Shown: one piece after another, positions 46,009 to 51,246 of the stretch
Layout: each line of letters opens with the position of its first letter
Numbering within the stretch: the first letter of the stretch is position 1
Assembly: GCF_017848645.1 (NCBI RefSeq)
Contig: NZ_JAFEIF010000010.1
Location: 1-51,246, forward strand
Direction: 5' to 3'
Length of the DNA stretch: 51,246 bases
Origin: Limnohabitans sp.
Lineage (GTDB): Bacteria > Pseudomonadota > Gammaproteobacteria > Burkholderiales > Burkholderiaceae_C
The notes under the pieces: generated by a model
Told to the model about the DNA's origin: nothing
The model's database searches: none
Seen by the model: only the letters and a program-made list of their open reading frames with translations
Position numbers and translations under genes: made by a program

Positions 46009-47907
46009 TCAACCTTTGATCAGATCCATGATCTGCTGCAAAGCGGCCGGATCGTCCATGGTGGTCAGGTCGCCCGGATCCCGCCCCTCGGCCACGGCCT
46101 GAATGGCCCGGCGCAGCAACTTGCCGCTGCGCGTCTTGGGCAAGGCCGTGACAAACAGCACGCGAGATGGCCTGGCGACTGCGCCCAATTGCGAGTCCAC
46201 GACTTTCATGACTTCGCCTTCGAGCTTCAGGCGTGCTGCCGCGTCCGTCAGGCCCGAGGTGTCCTTGGCAATGGCAAAGGCCATGGCCACCTGCCCTTTG
46301 AGCTGGTCGGCCACACCGACCACCGCCACTTCGGCGATGTTGGGGTGGCTGGAAATGCTTTCCTCGATCTCGCGGGTGCCCAGACGGTGACCGGCCACGT
46401 TGATCACGTCGTCGGTGCGGCCCAAGATGAAGAAGTAGCCGTCTTCGTCACGCACAGCCCAGTCAAAGGTGCTGTAAACCAGCTTGTTCGGCACGGTCTT
46501 CCAATAGGTTTTGACGAAACGCGCGTCGTCACCCCAAATGGTTTGCAGGTTGCCGGGCGGCAGCGGGCCTTCGATGGTCAACACGCCTTTTTGATTAGCG
46601 CCGGTCAACTCTTCGCCCGTCTGGTCGTCGACCAGCTTGACGTTGTAGCCATAAATCGCCTTGCCGGGCGAGCCGAACTTGCTGGGCGCTTTTTCCACAC
46701 CGTTGCAGATGCTCAAAATCGGCCAGCCGGTTTCGGTCTGCCAGTAGTTGTCGATGATGGCCTTGCCGTTCAGGCCTTCTGAAATCCACTTGGCGGTCGG
46801 CTCGTCCAGTGGCTCACCGGCCAGGAACAGCGCCTGCAGGCTCGACAGGTCGTATTTGGTCAGCAACGCAGGGTCTTGCTTTTTGAGCACACGGATGGCG
46901 GTGGGGGCGCTGAACATGACCTGGACTTTGTACTTCTCGACCAAGCTCCACCAGATGCCGCCGTCGGGGCGGATGGGCAGGCCTTCGTAGAGGATGGTGG
47001 CCATGCCGCCGATCAGTGGTCCGTAGATGATGTAGCTGTGGCCCACCACCCAGCCGATGTCGCTGGTGCAGAAAAAGGTGCCGCCCGGCTTGCCTTCAAA
47101 GATGTTGGGAATGCTGGCAGCCAGGGCCACGGTGTAGCCCCCGGTGTCGCGCTGCACGCCCTTGGGCTTGCCGGTGGTGCCCGAGGTGTAGAGGGTGTAG
47201 CTGGGGTGGGTGGATTCGACCCAGACGCACGGCACGACCGCATCCATGTGCTTGGCGCGCTCGGTGGCGTAATCCACATCGCGGCCGGCCACGGGCGTGA
47301 AAGCGACCAGTTGGCGGTCCACCATGACCACGTTGGCCGGTTTGTGGGCCGAGAGCTGGATGGCTTCGTCGAGCAGCGGCTTGTAAGAGACGGCTTTGCC
47401 GCCACGCGAACCGGCATCGGCGCTGATGATGACTTTGGGCGAGGCGTCCTCGATGCGGGTGGCCAGCGAGTGCGAGGCAAAACCACCAAACACCACCGAG
47501 TGGATCGCGCCCAAGCGCACGCAAGCCAGCATGGCAAAAGCCGCCTCGGCGATCATGGGCATGTAAATCAGCACGCGGTCGCCTTTGACCACGCCCAGGT
47601 CTTGCAAGATGGCGGCCATGCGCTGCACTTCGGCGTGCAGCTCACGGTAGGTGTAGGTTTTTTCCTGATCGGTTTCGGTCGAGACGAAGATCAAAGCGGG
47701 CTGGTCGGCGCGATCCGCCAGGTGGCGGTCCACTGCGTTGTGGCACAGGTTGGTCTCACCGCCCACGAACCACTTGGCAAAAGGCGGGTTGCTGTAATCA
47801 CAGATTTGCTGCGGCTGGACTTTCCAGTCCACCAGTTTGGCCTGCTCGGCCCAAAAAGCGTCGCGGTCGTTGATCGACCGGGCGTGAAAGTCTGCGAAAT
47901 TGCCCAT
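46009..47907 (-). CDS. prpE: Propionate-CoA ligase
   Basis: This encodes 632 residues, acetyl-CoA-synthetase-like adenylating enzyme. The P-loop 'YTLYTSGTTGKPKGVQRDTGGY' with the GVQRDTGG form is typical of PrpE rather than Acs; the C-terminal region has 'GRTDDVINVAGHRLGTREIEE' and the acetylation-site-type 'PKTRSGKLLRRAI'. It activates propionate to propionyl-CoA. The ATG at 47907 is set by AGGAG 7 bases upstream. No prpBCD genes are adjacent. It carries its own strong terminator. Confidence 0.92.
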   Translation of the reverse strand: MGNFADFHARSINDRDAFWAEQAKLVDWKVQPQQICDYSNPPFAKWFVGGETNLCHNAVDRHLADRADQPALIFVSTETDQEKTYTYRELHAEVQRMAAILQDLGVVKGDRVLIYMPMIAEAAFAMLACVRLGAIHSVVFGGFASHSLATRIEDASPKVIISADAGSRGGKAVSYKPLLDEAIQLSAHKPANVVMVDRQLVAFTPVAGRDVDYATERAKHMDAVVPCVWVESTHPSYTLYTSGTTGKPKGVQRDTGGYTVALAASIPNIFEGKPGGTFFCTSDIGWVVGHSYIIYGPLIGGMATILYEGLPIRPDGGIWWSLVEKYKVQVMFSAPTAIRVLKKQDPALLTKYDLSSLQALFLAGEPLDEPTAKWISEGLNGKAIIDNYWQTETGWPILSICNGVEKAPSKFGSPGKAIYGYNVKLVDDQTGEELTGANQKGVLTIEGPLPPGNLQTIWGDDARFVKTYWKTVPNKLVYSTFDWAVRDEDGYFFILGRTDDVINVAGHRLGTREIEESISSHPNIAEVAVVGVADQLKGQVAMAFAIAKDTSGLTDAAARLKLEGEVMKVVDSQLGAVARPSRVLFVTALPKTRSGKLLRRAIQAVAEGRDPGDLTTMDDPAALQQIMDLIKG

Positions 47908-48031
47908 GGATGTCTCCTGAAAACCCACCAAGTTGAAACCAAGGAAGGGGGCGATGGTCACGCACCGCCCTGCACTTCTGAATTCATAATTATGGCCAAA
48001 GGACTTGCAAGAAGCTGACTCAACCCAGGGC

Positions 48032-48069
48032 AAAAAAGGGCATCAGCGTGGGCAGCCAGCACCCTGCCC
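48032..48069 (-). terminator. Weak terminator-like structure after the isochorismatase-like gene
   Basis: On the minus strand GGGCA and TGCCC arms (48065-48069 with 48050-48054, or alternatively with 48038-48042) precede six T's at 48032-48037. The stem is only 5 bases and the pairing is ambiguous. It lies between the stop at 48081 and prpE. Confidence 0.4.
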
Positions 48070-48080
48070 ATGGGGGCCGC

Positions 48081-48686
48081 TCACTTGAACAAGCTTTGCA
48101 GCAACTTGAAATCGGGGTGCTCGGCCGTGCGAATCCACTCAAACGCCACCATCTCGGCGGTCACCAGCTCGGCCCCAGCGCCTGCCAGTCGGTCATAGGC
48201 CGCGTCACGGTTGCGCTCGGTGCGTGAGCTGCAAGCATCGGTCACCACCCACACCTCGAACTCGTCTTCCAGCAGATCGAGTGCGGTTTGCATCAAGCAA
48301 ATGTGCGCCTCGCACCCAGCCAACACAATGGTCTTGCGCGGCTCAGCCCCCGGCTGGGGCTTTTGCAGGTGGCGTGGCAAGCTGCGGGCGTTGCCACGCG
48401 GCGCCTGCACCGGCTCAGGCTGCAGCCATTCGCCCAAGCCTTCTTCGACGGCGCTGAACTGCATCTTGGCCAGCACCTGGCGGCAGTGGCTGCGGATTTC
48501 CGGGGGCATCTCGCCCAGACGGGACGGGTTTTGCTCGGTGCCCCAGGTGGGCACATCGAGGGCCTGGGCCAAGGTGGCCAGGCGTGCGGCGTTGGCCCAG
48601 ACCGCATCGGCGTCCAGCATCGCGGGTTTCAGGCGGGCCTGAAAATCCACCAGCACCAATTGGCTTTCATCTGCATCGATCAACAT
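48081..48686 (-). CDS. Isochorismatase-like cysteine hydrolase
   Basis: This encodes 201 residues. The family triad is visible: Asp14 ('LVLVDFQARL'), Lys74 ('LAKMQFSA') and Cys130 ('LAGCEAHICLMQTALDLL'), the YcaC/nicotinamidase-like layout. A segment of about 25 residues rich in Pro, Arg and Gln (around 88-117) is inserted before the strand leading to the catalytic Cys, longer than in the relatives I know. The start at 48686 is preferred over in-frame codons up to 48773. It is divergent from the NlpC/P60 gene with 137 bases between starts. The substrate is unknown. Confidence 0.88.
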   Translation of the reverse strand: MLIDADESQLVLVDFQARLKPAMLDADAVWANAARLATLAQALDVPTWGTEQNPSRLGEMPPEIRSHCRQVLAKMQFSAVEEGLGEWLQPEPVQAPRGNARSLPRHLQKPQPGAEPRKTIVLAGCEAHICLMQTALDLLEDEFEVWVVTDACSSRTERNRDAAYDRLAGAGAELVTAEMVAFEWIRTAEHPDFKLLQSLFK

Positions 48687-48823
48687 GTTCAGTCCTCCGA
48701 GTTTCTTGTGCAGGATTGTCGCAGCAGCAGCGGCACCTGAAAACGCACATGCTGGACACCGAAAGCCTGACACCGTAAAAGCCCCAAGCTTTAAGCCAAA
48801 AATATCCGTTATGCTGGTGAGCT

Positions 48824-49375
48824 ATGCGTTGGATCCTTTTTTTATCTGTGGCTGCGGCCCTGAACCTGCCCGCTTGGTCTTCTCCGACAGAGGAAGCACC
48901 GACTGCGGGCTTGGCCGAACGGGGCCTGGTCTCTCAGATCGGCACGCAATTGAGCGCGGTCAAAGACAAGGCCGGTGACCAGGCTGCAGGCATGGTGGAG
49001 CAGGCGATGGGTTTGCTGGGCGTGCCCTACCGCCGTGGCGGCAGCAGTGAAAGCACCGGTTTTGATTGCAGCGGCTTTGTGCGTCACCTTTACGAAAAAT
49101 CGGTCGGGCAAATTTTGCCGCGCCGCGCCGTTGACCAGGCCAGTGCCACCGAGGTCATTGACCGCGAAGAGCTCAAGCCAGGCGATCTGGTGTTTTTCAA
49201 CACCATGCGCCGCGCCTTCAGCCATGTGGGCATCTACGTGGGCGATGGCAAATTCATCCACGCCCCGCGCGCAGGCAAGGCGGTCAACGTCGAAGACATG
49301 CGCAGCGCTTATTGGCAAAAACGCTTCAATGGTGCGCGTCGCGTGCCCGTGAGCAGCGACAATGCCAAACCATGA
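48824..49375 (+). CDS. NlpC/P60 family cell wall peptidase
   Basis: This encodes 183 residues. A signal peptide (residues 1-19, 'MRWILFLSVAAALNLPAWS') and the NlpC/P60 fold with the Cys82-His134-His146 triad ('FDCSGFVRHLY', 'SHVGIYVG', 'FIHAPR'). Such enzymes cut D-glutamyl-meso-diaminopimelate bonds in peptidoglycan. GGTGA precedes the ATG. Its stop overlaps the start of the VOC gene (49372-49375), so the two are coupled although their functions look unrelated. Confidence 0.92.
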   Translation: MRWILFLSVAAALNLPAWSSPTEEAPTAGLAERGLVSQIGTQLSAVKDKAGDQAAGMVEQAMGLLGVPYRRGGSSESTGFDCSGFVRHLYEKSVGQILPRRAVDQASATEVIDREELKPGDLVFFNTMRRAFSHVGIYVGDGKFIHAPRAGKAVNVEDMRSAYWQKRFNGARRVPVSSDNAKP

Positions 49376-50079
49376 AAACTCAAATTGATCACCTCGTGGT
49401 GATGGCCGCCTCCCTGGACCAGGGCGTGCAGTGGTGCGAAGACACCCTGGGCATCACCCCCGGCCCTGGCGGCGAACATGAAAAATACGGCACGCACAAC
49501 CGCCTGTTCAAGATCGCCTCACCCCAATTTCCCCTGGCTTACTTCGAAATCATCGCCATCAACCCACAGGCCGTGATCCCCAAACGCGCCCAGGTGCCGC
49601 GCTGGTTTGACATGGACGACGCCGCTTTGCAAAAAGCCGTGGCGCAGGGCCCTCGGCTCATCCATTTTGTCAGCAGCACCGATGACGTAAAGGCCGCCCG
49701 CCATGTGCTGCGCACCCAAGGCATTGAGCGCGGTCAGGTGGTGCATGCCAGCCGCAAATCGAGCAAGGGCACGATCAACTGGCAAATCACCGTGCGCGAA
49801 GACGGCGAGCGGCTCTTTAATGGGTGTTTGCCCACCTTGATTCAGTGGGGCAAGCCCGATGCCACCGAGCCGCTGCGCCTGCACCCCCGCAACAGCCTGC
49901 CGCGTTCGGGCGTGACCCTGCAAAGCCTGACGGTGAGCCACCCCAGTGGCGTCAAGCTACAAGCCGCTTTTGATGCCATCGGCCTGGCCGACATCGCCAT
50001 CGAAACCGGGCCCGCCAATTTGGTGGCCAGCCTGCAAACCCCCAAAGGCCTGGTGCGGCTGCAAAGTCTGGGGATTTAA
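49372..50079 (+). CDS. VOC / glyoxalase-like domain protein
   Basis: This encodes 235 residues. It begins 'MKTQIDHLVVMAASLDQGVQWCEDTLGI', the Glyoxalase-like (PF13468-type) opening with a metal-ligand His near residue 7; 'AYFEIIAINP' supplies a Glu ligand position. The C-terminal half is a second, less conserved VOC module. Substrate is unknown. The ATG overlaps the NlpC/P60 stop. Its TAA and the stop of the convergent MFS gene share the bases TTAA (50076-50079). Confidence 0.85.
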   Translation: MKTQIDHLVVMAASLDQGVQWCEDTLGITPGPGGEHEKYGTHNRLFKIASPQFPLAYFEIIAINPQAVIPKRAQVPRWFDMDDAALQKAVAQGPRLIHFVSSTDDVKAARHVLRTQGIERGQVVHASRKSSKGTINWQITVREDGERLFNGCLPTLIQWGKPDATEPLRLHPRNSLPRSGVTLQSLTVSHPSGVKLQAAFDAIGLADIAIETGPANLVASLQTPKGLVRLQSLGI

Positions 50080-51246
50080 GTCTCTTTGGGCAAGGCCAAG
50101 AGCAGCGCCATGCCCACCAGCATCACGGCGGCTGTGAGCCACAAAGCACCTTTGAAACTGCCCGTGGCCTGCGCCATGGCCCCGGCCACGACGGGCGCGA
50201 TCATTTGCGCCGCGCCGTAGCTGAGCGTCAGACGGGCCATGGCCTTGCCCGGGTTTTGGGGCGCACGCCGCCCCACCAAGGCCAAAGTCAGGCTCACGAT
50301 GCCGATGAAGGTGGCCCCATAGCCCACGGCACCGATGAGCGCTGCCGTCAGTGAACCCGACAAAGCGGGCAGCACGATGGACACCGTTTGCAAACCAAAA
50401 GCCAACAGCAAGGCCGGGATATCGCCCAACTTTCTGGCCACGCGGTCCCACAAAAACACGGCCGGCATGGCCGCCAGCCCCACCAGCGCCCAGGCCAAAG
50501 CGCCCTGCCCGGCCAAAGCCGGTTCGCGCTCGACAATGGCCACGGTGAACGTGGCGCTGATGACAAAGCCCCAGCCCGCCGCAAAATAACTCAGCGCCAT
50601 GGTCGCCATCCAGCGGCGCGAGACCTGCGGCTGCGCCTGGGCAGCGGCTGCTGCAATGGGCGCGGGCGGCACAGGCGGACGCCACAACCAGGCCGGCACA
50701 AAAAACACCAGCCCCAAAGCGGCAAAGGCCAACCACTGGTCCGACCACAGCGTCCAAATAGACGACAAGACCCAGGCACCCAGCGCTGACACCACGATGC
50801 CCAGCCCCAGGCCGATGAACAACACCCCCAGCTCCGGCCTGCGTCCTTGGCGCATCAACCAGCCCAGCACCAGCCCCGAGCCCAGCAGCATGCCGGTGGC
50901 CCCGCACAGACCGCCCAAAAAGCGCCACAGCCCCCAGGCGGGCAACCAGCTCGACAGCGCCATGGCCGCCGTGGTGAGCAAGGCCATCCACAGGCCTGCG
51001 CTGTAAAAACGGTGACGCCAACGCACATCGTCCATCCAGGCCGTGACCAAGGCCCCCACGATGTAGCCCGCGTAATTGATGGCGGCCAGGCCTCCGGCGG
51101 CGGCATCGTTCAAACCGGTTTGCGCCTGCAAGGCGGGTAACAAGGGCGTGTAGGCAAAACGGGCCAGGCCAATGGTCAGTACCAGGCCGCAAATGCCTCC
51201 GAGCATGACTTGCCAGGCTTGCAGGGGACGGGCGATGGGCGTGGAG
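50076..51246 (-). CDS. YbfB/YjiJ family MFS transporter, 5' end missing
   Basis: About 390 residues are visible. The frame stays open from an ATG at 51206 to the right edge, reading 'PLQAWQVMLGG', which fits the family opening just before the first membrane helix; the true start therefore probably lies outside the window. About twelve hydrophobic segments follow, with the YbfB signature 'GLARFAYTPLLPAL' in helix 1 and 'NYAGYIVGAL' in helix 2. It is an inner-membrane transporter of unknown substrate. It ends with a stop sharing TTAA with the VOC gene. Confidence 0.88.
   Translation of the reverse strand, partial: STPIARPLQAWQVMLGGICGLVLTIGLARFAYTPLLPALQAQTGLNDAAAGGLAAINYAGYIVGALVTAWMDDVRWRHRFYSAGLWMALLTTAAMALSSWLPAWGLWRFLGGLCGATGMLLGSGLVLGWLMRQGRRPELGVLFIGLGLGIVVSALGAWVLSSIWTLWSDQWLAFAALGLVFFVPAWLWRPPVPPAPIAAAAAQAQPQVSRRWMATMALSYFAAGWGFVISATFTVAIVEREPALAGQGALAWALVGLAAMPAVFLWDRVARKLGDIPALLLAFGLQTVSIVLPALSGSLTAALIGAVGYGATFIGIVSLTLALVGRRAPQNPGKAMARLTLSYGAAQMIAPVVAGAMAQATGSFKGALWLTAAVMLVGMALLLALPKET

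Overview
The window reads as a chromosomal segment of a GC-rich betaproteobacterium of the order Burkholderiales, most likely Comamonadaceae (Limnohabitans/Rhodoferax-like). This is inferred from gene order (ndk-rlmN-rodZ-ispG-hisS-yfgM-bamB-der-hfq-hflX-hflK-hflC-yjeT-hisZ-purA as one co-directional block), the odhA-odhB-lpdA cluster, and the presence of HisZ and BPSS1780/DUF2189-type proteins. No rRNA, tRNA, CRISPR array, insertion sequence or phage gene was recognised.

Layout. (1) 1-1140: a visibly AT-rich tip that differs from the rest. It holds the 3' part of a HEPN-domain gene running off the left edge and a small exported protein of unknown function. (2) 1164-11025: accessory and housekeeping mix: YgiQ radical SAM protein, an acyltransferase-3 membrane protein, a decayed copy of the yigZ 5' end, a LuxR regulator / FAD monooxygenase / DUF2783 cassette, intact yigZ, a split chromate transporter pair, a small lipoprotein and rlmB. 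(3) 11088-16657: a REP-like inverted pair, ybbA and tesA whose start codons share the bases CATG, mnmH, a 65-residue charged protein, a DUF2189 membrane protein, a cystathionine beta-lyase-like enzyme and a phosphoribosyltransferase. (4) 16715-31881: the large minus-strand block from ndk to purA, covering nucleotide metabolism, rRNA modification, cell shape, isoprenoid and histidyl-tRNA synthesis, outer-membrane assembly, ribosome GTPases, the Hfq RNA chaperone and the HflKC membrane complex. (5) 32044-36032: rluB-scpB, rluD and, divergent from it, bamD. (6) 36001-39966: a four-gene operon zapE / exported protein / YdcH-like / dinG in which every junction is a 4-base ATGA overlap. (7) 40080-45781: the 2-oxoglutarate dehydrogenase cluster odhA-odhB-lpdA, with a hairpin in one spacer and an intrinsic terminator in the other. 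(8) 46009-51246: prpE with a strong terminator, an isochorismatase-like hydrolase, an NlpC/P60 peptidase coupled to a VOC protein, and an MFS transporter running off the right edge.

Most of the window is ordinary core genome and no clearly new multi-gene system is present. The items most worth a second look are the truncated second yigZ, which together with intact yigZ brackets the LuxR-monooxygenase-DUF2783 cassette; the AT-rich left tip with a HEPN protein; RNA structures that could set the relative expression of odhA, odhB and lpdA; a duplicated terminator between rluD and scpB; and the fully overlapping zapE-to-dinG operon with an unknown exported protein inside it.
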